A stretch of 64,000 bases of DNA from Dinoroseobacter sp965279125 (GTDB lineage: Bacteria > Pseudomonadota > Alphaproteobacteria > Rhodobacterales > Rhodobacteraceae), in assembly GCA_965279125.1 (NCBI GenBank), contig CBDIHL010000043.1:124001-188000 (forward strand), given 5' to 3'. Made by a program: the position numbers and the translations under genes. Below the pieces are notes generated by a model. It made no database searches, had not been told where the DNA came from, and worked only from the letters and a program-made list of their open reading frames with translations. This document shows positions 38,638 to 46,997 of this stretch, piece after piece. Position 1 is the stretch's first letter, and each line of letters opens with the position of its first letter.

Positions 38638-39300
38638 CTAAAGGCCCCCGAGGACTAAGACGACAATCGGCACCGGCGACACCGCGATCAGGATCGCCAG
38701 CACCGTCGGCAAGGGGTGGAACAGACCGCTGAGACCTGCCAGCAGCATGATGCCACCGCCCCCGCCGATGATGGAATTGCCGGGCGTGTTCACCGCCAAG
38801 GCCAGCGCGATGTAGCGGCGCCTGAGCGCCAGCGCCATCAGCTTGGGCGGGGCGCCGTCCAGCAGCATCGCCACCCGGTCATCGCAGGACAACGGGATGG
38901 CGCGTTCGATCAGCGCTGCGGCGCGGTGAAGGCGCAGACCGCGCAAAAGGCTGGCCAGGAAGCGGTCGGGCAGAAGCCGTCCCGCCAGATAGGCCAGCAT
39001 CATCGCAACCACGGTCGCAGCATAGATCAAGGGCGCAATCGCTGCCCCGAAGACCGTCAGAAGGGCGATGCCGATCTCGGCCCCCGGCACGAAAGGCAGC
39101 GCCAACAGGGCCACATAGGCCACCATCCCGATCATGATGGCGCGGTGCACCATCTGCTCGTTTTCTGGCAGGATGGTCAGATCGAGGGAGGATTGGACCT
39201 CCTTGGCGAGCCAGGTTGAACCCGCAATCACGAGGATCAGCACGCAGATCCGGATCGCGATCCCGAGCGGTGTTAGCGGGGCGGTTGGGGTCAGGCTCAC
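38638..39300 (-). CDS. VTT/TVP38-like membrane protein
   Basis: A 220-residue polytopic protein of about six segments. The motifs L-P-F-V-P-G-A-E-I-G-I-A-L-L-T-V-F-G and N-T-P-G-N-S-I-I-G-G-G-G-G-I, each with a proline-glycine re-entrant loop, resemble the VTT (DedA/TVP38) fold, but the match is loose. Function unknown. Its start overlaps the stop of the exported protein gene by four bases. Confidence 0.6.
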   Translation of the reverse strand: MSLTPTAPLTPLGIAIRICVLILVIAGSTWLAKEVQSSLDLTILPENEQMVHRAIMIGMVAYVALLALPFVPGAEIGIALLTVFGAAIAPLIYAATVVAMMLAYLAGRLLPDRFLASLLRGLRLHRAAALIERAIPLSCDDRVAMLLDGAPPKLMALALRRRYIALALAVNTPGNSIIGGGGGIMLLAGLSGLFHPLPTVLAILIAVSPVPIVVLVLGGL

Positions 39301-39779
39301 CCGGTGGGGGCCTCATCCGGGCGACCATGGACGGAGCCCTCACCGATCGCATTCAACTGGCGCGTCCAATACCAGCGTCGCGTGGTCCAGGTGCCTTTGA
39401 AGGTGACCTCGTCCCCCGTGACGGTGCCATACCACACGATGGTGTGGGGCGCGTCGGGACAGACGGTTGTGGTCGTGAAATGGATCGTCTCGCCGTCCAC
39501 ATAGGTCTGGTAGTCGGACCAGCCAAAATCGCAATACACCTGGCACATCGCCGACTGAAACGTGCCGTCTACGAAGTGCAGCTCGTCCTCAAGCGCCTCG
39601 CCGGTTTCCAGCAACCGATCGGCGGTGTAGAACACTTTGCCATCAAGCTCGGTCCCCTCTGACCATGCCATTTCAGGCACGGCCAGATCGGGGATATCCT
39701 CGTTCAGCACCGTGACCGCCGTGGCCCCGGTGCCGAGGGTAATCGCTGCAACCGCAGCGGCTTGGACAATGGGGGTCAT
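39297..39779 (-). CDS. exported protein of unknown function
   Basis: A 160-residue protein with an N-terminal hydrophobic signal (about 1-22) and a mature domain that contains two nearby cysteines (M-C-Q-V-Y-C) and is rich in aromatic and threonine residues (T-T-T-T-V-C-P, W-T-T-R-R-W-Y-W-T-R). Probably periplasmic and disulfide-bonded. Overlaps the VTT-like gene by four bases, so the two should be cotranscribed. Not recognised. Confidence 0.7.
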   Translation of the reverse strand: MTPIVQAAAVAAITLGTGATAVTVLNEDIPDLAVPEMAWSEGTELDGKVFYTADRLLETGEALEDELHFVDGTFQSAMCQVYCDFGWSDYQTYVDGETIHFTTTTVCPDAPHTIVWYGTVTGDEVTFKGTWTTRRWYWTRQLNAIGEGSVHGRPDEAPTG

Positions 39780-39850
39780 GGGACGGCCTTTCGGTCAAGC
39801 GGACCCTCGGAGTATGGCAAGCAAGGCGCGTTGCGACAATGCGAATTTGA

Positions 39851-40834
39851 TCACAGAGCTGCCAGCGTTCCCAAACCTTGCTTGCGCGCCTCTTTGGCGG
39901 CGACGGAGGCGACGGCGAGGTCTTGCAGGCCAACCCCGGTGCCGTCGAAGAGGGTGATCTCGTCGTCGGAGCTGCGTCCCGGATGATCCCCGTTAAGGAC
40001 TTTGCCGACGGGGATGATGGCAGCTTCCTCGATCAGGCCCTCTTTGATGGCGTGCTGGGCTTCACCGAGGGTGATGGACTGAGCGACCTCGTCGGTGAAG
40101 ACGGTGGCCTTGGCGACGAGCGCGCTGGCGACCTCCTGCTTGCCTACGGTGTCGGTGCCCATGCAGGCAATATGCGTGCCGGGTTTGATCCAGTCGGCTT
40201 CCATCAGCGGCTGGAAGGCGGAGGTGATGGTGATGATGACGTCGGCTGACGCGCCGAGTTCCTCGCGGGTGACGGACTCGAATTCTAGGCCGAGGTCCTT
40301 GGCGACGGCCTCAAGACGCGGCAGCATCTCGGGGTGATGGTTCCACGCGACGACCTTCTCGAAATCGCGCTGACGCACGGCGGCGCGCAGCTGGAAGGTG
40401 GATTGGTGGCCTGCCCCGACCATGCCGAGAACCTTGGAGTCCTTGCGCGACAGCGCCGCAATGGACACGGCGGAGGAGGCTGCGGTGCGCACGGCTGTCA
40501 GGTAGTTGCCCGCAACGAGGCCTTCGAGGCGGCCTGTATCGGGATCGAACAGGAACACGGTGGATTGGTGGTTGGTCAGGCCCTTGTCCATATTGCCGGG
40601 CCAGTAGCCGCCTGCTTTGACGCCGAGGCTTTTGCCCGCCTTGTCGAAGCCCGATTTGAAGCCATAGAGCGCGTCTGCGTAGCCGATGGCCTCGCGGATC
40701 ACCGGGAAGTTGTAAGCGTCGCCCTTGGCCATCGCGGCGAAGATGTCGTGGACCGCATCAAAGGCGATTGCCTCAGAGACCACCTGCTGGGCGATGTCTT
40801 CGTTGACGATGATGAGGGAGTTGGCATCGGACAT
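39851..40834 (-). CDS. bhcD: iminosuccinate reductase BhcD
   Basis: Last enzyme of the beta-hydroxyaspartate cycle, reducing iminosuccinate to aspartate with NADH. The 327-residue protein belongs to the ornithine cyclodeaminase/mu-crystallin family: G-V-K-A-G-G-Y with the conserved lysine at 73, A-V-R-T-A-A-S (114-120) and the dinucleotide fold G-M-V-G-A-G-H-Q-S (137-145). The specific function comes from its place after bhcA, bhcB and bhcC; alone it could be called an ornithine cyclodeaminase homologue. It is 101 bases after bhcC, a gap that holds a strong hairpin. Confidence 0.9.
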   Translation of the reverse strand: MSDANSLIIVNEDIAQQVVSEAIAFDAVHDIFAAMAKGDAYNFPVIREAIGYADALYGFKSGFDKAGKSLGVKAGGYWPGNMDKGLTNHQSTVFLFDPDTGRLEGLVAGNYLTAVRTAASSAVSIAALSRKDSKVLGMVGAGHQSTFQLRAAVRQRDFEKVVAWNHHPEMLPRLEAVAKDLGLEFESVTREELGASADVIITITSAFQPLMEADWIKPGTHIACMGTDTVGKQEVASALVAKATVFTDEVAQSITLGEAQHAIKEGLIEEAAIIPVGKVLNGDHPGRSSDDEITLFDGTGVGLQDLAVASVAAKEARKQGLGTLAAL

Positions 40835-40899
40835 GGGGGCACCTTTCGGCCAGTGGCGGAGCCTCCGGCGGGGATATTTAAAAAAGCAAAGAATAGAGG

Positions 40900-40924
40900 G
40901 CGGCGCGCTGTTGGGGCGCGCCGC
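40900..40924 (-). terminator. hairpin between bhcC and bhcD
   Basis: A perfect 9-bp GC stem (40900-40908 with 40916-40924) around a seven-base loop. On the transcribed minus strand it is followed about ten to twenty bases later by a T-rich stretch, but the T run is not immediately adjacent. It could be a partial terminator or attenuator, or a processing or stability element, adjusting bhcD relative to bhcABC. Confidence 0.5.
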
Positions 40925-40935
40925 TCGGTGTTGGT

Positions 40936-42099
40936 TTAGTAGGCGTAGCCGCGCGCGGTGACGGGCCAGACAGTTTCGACCTTGCCGCCCCGCACACCGA
41001 CATACCAGTCATGGACGTTGCAAGTTGGATCGCAGTGGCCGGGCACCAGCTTGAGCTTGTCATTCACGCTGAGCACGCCGTCCGGGTCCGCGATCACGCC
41101 ATGCTCGTCGGAGCATTTGACGTATTCCACGTCCTTGCGCCCGAAGATAAACGGCAGGCCAGAGTCTACGGATTGCGCTTTGAGGCCCGCATCGCAGATC
41201 GCCTTGTCGGCTTTGGCGTGGCTCATGATCGAGGTGAGGATGAAGAGCGCGTTTTCCCACTCGCCCTGGTCGATGCGCTTGCCCTCTTTGTCGAGGATAC
41301 GCCCGTAATCGGCGTCCATGAAGGCGTAGGAGCCGCATTGCAGCTCGTTATAGACGCCTGAGGTGCCCTCAAAATAGTAGGACCCGGTGCCGCCGCCGCC
41401 GACGATATCGCACTCGAGGCCTTCTTCTTTGAGCGTGTCGACCGCGTCTTTGACCATCGCAACGGCAACCGCGATTTTCGCCTCGCGGTCCTCGTAGCTG
41501 TCCATGTGCTGCATCGCGCCCTGATAGGCTTGGATGCCGCCGAACTTGAGGCCGGGGGCCGCGTCAACAGCCTTGGCAATCTCGACCACGGCTGGCGTCG
41601 TGGTCACACCGCAGCGGCCTGCGCCGCAGTCGATTTCCACGAGGCACTCGATTTCCGTGCCGTGCTTTTGGGCGGCGGCAGACAGGTCGGCCACATTGGA
41701 CACGTCATCGACACAGCACAGCGTGCGCGCACCGTGCAGCGGGATGCGGGCGAGGCGGTCGATTTTTTGGGGGTCGCGCACTTGGTTGGACACCAGCACG
41801 TCCTTGATGCCGCCGCGGGCGAAGGCTTCGGCCTCGGACACTTTTTGGCAGCACACACCGCAAGCGCCGCCGAGGGTCATCTGCAAATGCGCCACATCGA
41901 CGGATTTGTGCATCTTGCCGTGGACGCGGTGGCGCATGCCGTGGTCCTTGGCCCAGTCGCCCATTTTCTTGACGTTCCGCTCCAGCGCGTCGAGGTCGAT
42001 CACGAGCGCGGGCGTTTGGATGTCAGCCTCGTCCATGCCAACGGCGGCGGGGACGTTGTAGCCAACCTCGAGGGTTTCGAATTTGGTAGGTGCGTTCAT
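40936..42099 (-). CDS. bhcC: beta-hydroxyaspartate aldolase BhcC
   Basis: Joins glyoxylate and glycine to give erythro-beta-hydroxyaspartate; PLP- and metal-dependent. The 387-residue protein has the fold III barrel of D-threonine aldolases: T-P-A-L-V-I-D-L-D-A-L-E-R-N (29-42), then H-G-K-M-H-K-S (60-66) with the PLP lysine region. Further on are V-G-G-G-G-T-G-S-Y and the C-terminal metal site P-G-H-C-D-P-T-C-N. The ATG at 42099 is 13 bases after bhcB. Specific assignment relies on the complete gene set around it. Confidence 0.92.
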   Translation of the reverse strand: MNAPTKFETLEVGYNVPAAVGMDEADIQTPALVIDLDALERNVKKMGDWAKDHGMRHRVHGKMHKSVDVAHLQMTLGGACGVCCQKVSEAEAFARGGIKDVLVSNQVRDPQKIDRLARIPLHGARTLCCVDDVSNVADLSAAAQKHGTEIECLVEIDCGAGRCGVTTTPAVVEIAKAVDAAPGLKFGGIQAYQGAMQHMDSYEDREAKIAVAVAMVKDAVDTLKEEGLECDIVGGGGTGSYYFEGTSGVYNELQCGSYAFMDADYGRILDKEGKRIDQGEWENALFILTSIMSHAKADKAICDAGLKAQSVDSGLPFIFGRKDVEYVKCSDEHGVIADPDGVLSVNDKLKLVPGHCDPTCNVHDWYVGVRGGKVETVWPVTARGYAY

Positions 42100-42112
42100 T
42101 GGAATATCTCCC

Positions 42113-43084
42113 TTAACCCATGATCCACGGCAATTTGTCGAGATCGACATTGCCGCCTGTTACGATGACACCGACGCGCTTGCCGGCGAATTTTTCCTTA
42201 TTGCGCAGGATGGTCGCGAGGGGGACCGCGCAGGACGGTTCCATCACGATTTTCATGCGCTGCCATGTCAGTTTCATCGCGTCGATGATTTCTTGTTCCG
42301 AACATGTCAGGATGTCCGAAACGTGGTTCGACACGAAGTGCCACGTTAGCTCCTTCAGCGGCACCTTGAGGCCATCGGCGATGGTCACGGGCGCGTCGTC
42401 GGCGATGATATGGCCCGCCTTGAACGAGCGGTAGGCGTCATCGGCCTGCTCGGGCTCGGCTGCGATGATCTTCACCTCGGGCGCGATATTGCTAAGCGTC
42501 AGGCACGTGCCAGAGATCATGCCGCCGCCACCGATGGGCGCGACCATGATGTCGAGGCCGTCGGTTTGCTCCATAAACTCGCGCGAGCAGGTGCCCTGCC
42601 CTGCGATCACGCGCGGATCGTTATAGGGGTGCACGAAGTTGCCGCCGGTGGCGGCTTGGACCTCGGCAAACACCGCCTCGCGCGAGGTTGTGGACGGCTC
42701 GCATTCGGTGATGATGCCGCCATATCCGCGCACGGCAGCTTTCTTGGCATCGGGCGCGGTGCGCGGCATGACCACGTTGCACGGGATGCCACGACGGCCT
42801 GCGGCATAAGACAGGGACAGCGCGTGGTTGCCCGACGAGTGGGTGCACACGCCTTTCGCGGCGTCTTCCTCGGACAGCCCGAACACCGCGTTCGAGGCAC
42901 CGCGCACTTTGAACGCACCGGCTTTCTGGAAATTCTCGCACTTGAAGAAAATCTCAGCGCCCACGAGGTCGTTGAAATAGCTCGAGGTCAGCACGGGCGT
43001 GCGGTGGATATGCGGTTTGATCCGCTCATGCGCCACCTTCACGTCGTCGAACGTTGGGATATACATATCGTCCAGGTCTTTCAT
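42113..43084 (-). CDS. bhcB: beta-hydroxyaspartate dehydratase BhcB
   Basis: Removes water from beta-hydroxyaspartate to give iminosuccinate. A 323-residue PLP fold II protein of the serine racemase/threonine dehydratase type. The lysine motif G-A-F-K-V-R-G-A is at 56-63 (K59), with S-S-G-N-H-A for the substrate loop, a phosphate-binding G-G-G-G-M-I-S-G and a C-terminal E-P-S-C-A-V-P. The ATG at 43084 is one base after the bhcA stop. A longer frame reaching into bhcA is rejected. Confidence 0.93.
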   Translation of the reverse strand: MKDLDDMYIPTFDDVKVAHERIKPHIHRTPVLTSSYFNDLVGAEIFFKCENFQKAGAFKVRGASNAVFGLSEEDAAKGVCTHSSGNHALSLSYAAGRRGIPCNVVMPRTAPDAKKAAVRGYGGIITECEPSTTSREAVFAEVQAATGGNFVHPYNDPRVIAGQGTCSREFMEQTDGLDIMVAPIGGGGMISGTCLTLSNIAPEVKIIAAEPEQADDAYRSFKAGHIIADDAPVTIADGLKVPLKELTWHFVSNHVSDILTCSEQEIIDAMKLTWQRMKIVMEPSCAVPLATILRNKEKFAGKRVGVIVTGGNVDLDKLPWIMG

Positions 43085-43085
43085 C

Positions 43086-44273
43086 TTAAGCGGCCTTCGC
43101 AATCGGGGCGGATTTGGCGCGGAAATGCTCCTGCGCTGCGGCCACGCCCGAGCCAAGCTTGATGGGATATCCTAGGTCGGCCATGGCCATTTCAATGGTC
43201 GCCAAGCCCGAAAGCACCATCACATCCGTCAGCATGCCCAGATGGCCGATGCGGAAGGCTTTGCCGTTCATCTCGCCCAAGCCCACGCCGAAGGACACCT
43301 CGTAGGCATCAAACGCGTGGTTCACCAATTCGTTGCTGTCAAAGCCCTCGGGCACATAGATCGCCGAGACGGTGTCGGAATAGAGGTCGGGCGATTGCGC
43401 CACCATCTTGAGGCCCCATGCGGCAACGGCGGCGCGCACACCCTCGGCCAGACGGGTGTGGCGGGCATAGACGTGTCCGAGGCCCTCTTCGGCGATCATG
43501 TCGAGGCTTTCGCGCAACCCGTAGATCAGTTGCAGCGGCGGCGTATAGGGGAAGCCGCCCTTGGCGTTGGCCCCCATCATGTCGCGGAAATCAAAGAAGG
43601 TGCGCGGCAATTGGGCGGTGTCCATCGCGGCGAGCGCTTTGGGCGACACGCCGAGGATCGCCATGCCGGTGTAAAGCATAAAGCCCTTCTGGCTTCCGGA
43701 GATCGCGATATCGACGCCCCAGGCATCCATCTCGAACGGCATAGAACCAAGGGACGAGACGCAATCGACGAACAACATCGCGTCGTGATTGGCACTGCTC
43801 ATGGCGCCGCGCACGGCCTCGATGTCGGATTTCACGCCGGTGGCGGTCTCGTTATGCGTGACCAGAACGGCCTTGATGGAGCCGAGCGTGTCGGCCTTCA
43901 GCGCCTCTTCAAACTTGTCAGCAGGCGCACCCGAGCCCCATGGGCATTCAATGATGCGCACGTCGAGGCCGTGACGCTGGCACATGTCGATCCAGCGGTG
44001 CGAGAACATGCCGTAGCGCGCGATTAGGACCGCGTCGCCGGGGGAGAGCGTGTTGGTGATCGCCGCTTCCCAACCACCCGTTCCGGAGGCGGGGAAGGTG
44101 ATGATCTCGCCCGTCGTCGTGCCGAAGATCGCTTTGGTGTCTTCGAGGACGGGCTTGAGGAGGTCGACGAAATCCGGCGCACGGTGATCGCGGGTTTGCG
44201 CGTTCATGGCATGGCGCAGGCGGTCAGGGATATTCGTTGGGCCGGGAATAAAGACGGGGTTCTGGGTAGACAT
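43086..44273 (-). CDS. bhcA: aspartate-glyoxylate aminotransferase BhcA
   Basis: Transfers the amino group of aspartate to glyoxylate, giving glycine and oxaloacetate, and so primes the cycle. A 395-residue class V PLP aminotransferase: P-G-P-T-N-I-P near the start, T-H-N-E-T-A-T-G (139-146), D-C-V-S-S-L-G-S and the PLP lysine in S-G-S-Q-K-G (192-197, K196). It resembles serine-glyoxylate aminotransferases; context decides. A GAGGAGG-like ribosome site precedes the ATG. First gene of bhcABCD, divergent from bhcR. Confidence 0.93.
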   Translation of the reverse strand: MSTQNPVFIPGPTNIPDRLRHAMNAQTRDHRAPDFVDLLKPVLEDTKAIFGTTTGEIITFPASGTGGWEAAITNTLSPGDAVLIARYGMFSHRWIDMCQRHGLDVRIIECPWGSGAPADKFEEALKADTLGSIKAVLVTHNETATGVKSDIEAVRGAMSSANHDAMLFVDCVSSLGSMPFEMDAWGVDIAISGSQKGFMLYTGMAILGVSPKALAAMDTAQLPRTFFDFRDMMGANAKGGFPYTPPLQLIYGLRESLDMIAEEGLGHVYARHTRLAEGVRAAVAAWGLKMVAQSPDLYSDTVSAIYVPEGFDSNELVNHAFDAYEVSFGVGLGEMNGKAFRIGHLGMLTDVMVLSGLATIEMAMADLGYPIKLGSGVAAAQEHFRAKSAPIAKAA

Positions 44274-44341
44274 GGGGGCTTCCTCCTCAGGGCGGTGTTG
44301 AGGAGAGGTTTAGAGCGGGATTCGTATTTTTGCAATTTTTT

Positions 44342-44445
44342 CGGAAATTATTTCTGTAAATGCTAAAATCACGCCAAGCCTCTGTTATAAAGCTACTTTA
44401 TGTTTTCCGGAAAATATTTCCGATTTATTATTGGAAATATTTTCC
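44342..44445. promoter_or_regulatory. candidate BhcR operators between bhcA and bhcR
   Basis: Three A/T-rich palindromes built on GGAAA and TTTCC lie in the divergent promoter region. GGAAAATATTTCC is at 44409-44421, its exact reverse complement GGAAATATTTTCC at 44433-44445 (24 bases centre to centre), and a degenerate CGGAAATTATTTCTG at 44342-44356. IclR regulators bind such short palindromes in pairs. Assignment to BhcR is inference from location and symmetry. Confidence 0.6.
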
Positions 44446-44489
44446 AAAACTGTATGCTAATCTCGACCTTTAGACCGGGACCGCATCTT

Positions 44490-45314
44490 ATGAACGACCA
44501 AACCCCTGCCAAGCGCCCGCGCGGACGTCCGCGCTCGGCCTTTACCGACACCAGCGGGACGACCGTTCAGGCGCTCGACCGCGGGCTGCAAGTCTTGGGC
44601 ACGCTTGCGCGGCTCGAGCAGGCGACCCTGTCGGATCTGGCGCTCGCCGTTGGCATGCCTGCCTCGACCCTGCACCGTATCCTCGCCACGCTGGAAGGGC
44701 ATGATTTCGTCGAGATTGATGCGACCAGCCAACACTGGCGCATAGGCATTGGCGCATTTCGCGTCGGCACGATGTTTCTGACCCGCACCAATGTCGTGGA
44801 GGCCGCCCGCGCCCCGATGCGGGCCTTGATGCAGGACACCGGCGAGACCGCCAATCTGGGCCTGACCGATGGCGACGAGGTGGTGTTTGTCGCCCAAGTG
44901 GAAAGCCACGCCCCGATCCGCGCGTTCTTCCGGCCCGGCACGCGGGGGGTGATGTACTCGTCTGGGATCGGCAAAGCCTTGATGGCCACAATGCGCCGCG
45001 ATCAGGTGGAAGCCGCACTCGGGCGCACCGGGCTGTCGCCCTTCACGCCCAAAACGCTGGACACCCCGGACCGCCTATTCGCGGATCTGGAGGCGACTGC
45101 CGCGCGCGGCTGGAGCTTCGACGACCAGGAACGCCACGAGGGCATGTCCTGCATCGCCGCCGTCATCCATGACAATTTCGGCTCGGCTGTGGCGGGCGTG
45201 TCGGTCTCCGGCCCCTCGGCCCGGTTCACCCCGGATCGGCTGAGCGCAATCGGCACACGGGTGCGGCAGGCGGCGGACGAGATCAGTCAGGCAATTGGGG
45301 GGGCGGCGGCGTGA
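44490..45314 (+). CDS. bhcR: IclR-family regulator of the bhc operon, BhcR
   Basis: A 274-residue IclR regulator. A basic, proline-rich N-terminus (K-R-P-R-G-R-P-R) precedes the winged helix (L-S-D-L-A-L-A-V-G-M-P-A-S-T-L-H-R-I-L-A-T-L). The effector domain has the usual G-K-A-L-M-A-T and C-I-A-A-V-I-H. In the described beta-hydroxyaspartate cluster of Paracoccus denitrificans a divergent IclR protein, BhcR, senses glyoxylate; this gene has the same place and orientation. The ATG at 44490 is preferred over in-frame codons upstream that would lie in the operator region. Its 3' end overlaps the next, convergent IclR gene by 28 bases. Confidence 0.88.
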   Translation: MNDQTPAKRPRGRPRSAFTDTSGTTVQALDRGLQVLGTLARLEQATLSDLALAVGMPASTLHRILATLEGHDFVEIDATSQHWRIGIGAFRVGTMFLTRTNVVEAARAPMRALMQDTGETANLGLTDGDEVVFVAQVESHAPIRAFFRPGTRGVMYSSGIGKALMATMRRDQVEAALGRTGLSPFTPKTLDTPDRLFADLEATAARGWSFDDQERHEGMSCIAAVIHDNFGSAVAGVSVSGPSARFTPDRLSAIGTRVRQAADEISQAIGGAAA

Positions 45315-46066
45315 TCTGTGCCGGGCCGAGCGCCCATCGTCGCGGAGATCTCTGCCGCCGCCTCTAGAATGGCGGGCACATAATCCATCATTTCATCGCT
45401 GGGCCGGTCGGTGATCTTCTCGGATGGACGCCATAGATTGATGGCCCCTATCGCCTCGCCACTGGCCGAAAACACGGGCGCGCAGATCGCCTCGACATGT
45501 CCGAGCCTGTCGGCGGTGGTCATCCCGAAGCCTCGCTTTCGCGTCTCCTCAACGGGGCGGATGACTTTCTCGGCGATCCAGTCGGCCGGTTCATCCGACA
45601 GAAATTCCGCAATATAGTCTTGCACGTAAGCGTCTGAATAGCTCCCCAAGATGCAGCGCCCATTGGCCATTGTATGCGCCTCGTAAGGTGTTCCAATTGC
45701 TGGGGCATTGGGGTGACTGGTGAAGCCGACTTTCTTCACGAAGACGATGGAGGGCGCTGTGAAAATGCACAACCCGACATCGAGTTTTGTTGCTTCAAAC
45801 AGGTTGGTCATGATCGGCTCGGCCCGCTGCGGAAGGTTATCGAGAGACAAGACCGCCAGTCCCAAATCTCGCAGCACGGGACCGATTGAGATCGTCTCGT
45901 GTGTCTTTATGACCCAGCCGTGATATTCCAGCATTGCGATCAGCTTTTCGAGCGAGTTGCGCCGCAGCCGCGCCTCGGACGCGATATCTTCGACATGCAT
46001 CGGAGTGCCCGCCTTGACGAGCACGGTGATGATCTGATTGGCCTTTGAAAACGCAAGATTCGACAC
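45287..46066 (-). CDS. second IclR-family regulator
   Basis: A 259-residue IclR-type regulator: winged helix (D-I-A-S-E-A-R-L-R-R-N-S-L-E-K-L-I-A-M-L-E-Y-H-G) and effector domain (E-A-H-T-M-A-N-G-R-C-I-L-G-S, I-C-A-P-V-F-S-A-S-G-E-A-I-G-A-I-N-L). The GTG at 46066 is chosen because AGGAGG lies eight bases upstream; no good ATG is available. It is downstream of the SDR gene on the same strand, after a 198-base gap, and so may control either the SDR/aldehyde dehydrogenase genes or itself. Confidence 0.82.
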   Translation of the reverse strand: MSNLAFSKANQIITVLVKAGTPMHVEDIASEARLRRNSLEKLIAMLEYHGWVIKTHETISIGPVLRDLGLAVLSLDNLPQRAEPIMTNLFEATKLDVGLCIFTAPSIVFVKKVGFTSHPNAPAIGTPYEAHTMANGRCILGSYSDAYVQDYIAEFLSDEPADWIAEKVIRPVEETRKRGFGMTTADRLGHVEAICAPVFSASGEAIGAINLWRPSEKITDRPSDEMMDYVPAILEAAAEISATMGARPGTDHAAAPPIA

Positions 46067-46264
46067 AACTACAACCTCCTGTATTGGGAGTGAAGTCCTC
46101 GGTTGGTCGGACGCGACCAACCCGTCATGAAATAATCTTAGGTTGAAACGTGCCGATTGTAAGGCTGCGAACTTGAAAGGCGTAGCATTTCACGCTGCGG
46201 TGCATCAGTTTCACGAAAGCCGAGCGATTGTTCGCGTCTTGGCCCTTATCCGAGGCCAAAAGCG

Positions 46265-46993
46265 CTAAGTCATCACCGACCCGCCATCGACCACCAGAGT
46301 TTGCCCGGTCACGAACGCGCTGTCGTCGCTCGCAAGGAAGATCAGTGCGCCCAGCAAGTCTTGCGGATGACCATCGCGCGGAATGGCGCGCGACGCGATG
46401 ACCTTGGCGCGGGTCTCGGCGACGTGATCGGTGTTCTCGACGATGCTGTCGGACAGGGTCAGTCCGGGCGCGAGCGCGTTGACGGTGATGCCTTTGGGGC
46501 CAAGCTCGCGGCTCAGCGCCTTGGTCATCGCCGATAGCCCGCCCTTGGACGTGATGTAATGCAGCATGTTCGGCAGGCCTTTGTAGACCGTGCCCGAGGT
46601 GATCTGGATAATGCGGCCCTTGCCGCGCGCCTCCATCCCCGGCCCGACCGCTTGGATCATCTGGAACGCCCCGCGCAGATTGACGGCCATGACCTGATCC
46701 CAGAGCACCGGGTCGATCTGGTCGTAGTGCTGCATGGGCAGGCTCGCGTAGAGGGCGGCGTTGTTGACGAGGATATCGGGGGGGCCGAGCGTGTTGGTGA
46801 CTTGCGTGACGGCTTGGCGGCAGGCTTGCGCATCGGTGACGTCGCAGGTGAGGGCGAGGTGGTCCGAGGTGGCGGTCTCGGCGATGTCGAGGGTGGCGAC
46901 CTGTGCGCCCTCCCCCGCCAAGGCTTGCGCGAACGCGGCCCCGAGGCCCTTGGCCCCGCCCGTCACGATTGCGGTTTTGCCTTGCAATCGCAT
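46265..46993 (-). CDS. short-chain dehydrogenase/reductase
   Basis: A 242-residue NAD(P)-dependent oxidoreductase of the classical SDR type. The cofactor motif T-G-G-A-K-G-L-G is at 11-18, N-N-A in the middle, and the catalytic set S...Y-I-T-S-K in the I-T-S-G-T-V-Y...Y-x3-K region. It starts four bases after the stop of the aldehyde dehydrogenase gene, so an alcohol-to-aldehyde-to-acid sequence is possible. Substrate unknown. Confidence 0.93.
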   Translation of the reverse strand: MRLQGKTAIVTGGAKGLGAAFAQALAGEGAQVATLDIAETATSDHLALTCDVTDAQACRQAVTQVTNTLGPPDILVNNAALYASLPMQHYDQIDPVLWDQVMAVNLRGAFQMIQAVGPGMEARGKGRIIQITSGTVYKGLPNMLHYITSKGGLSAMTKALSRELGPKGITVNALAPGLTLSDSIVENTDHVAETRAKVIASRAIPRDGHPQDLLGALIFLASDDSAFVTGQTLVVDGGSVMT

Positions 46994-46997
46994 CTAC

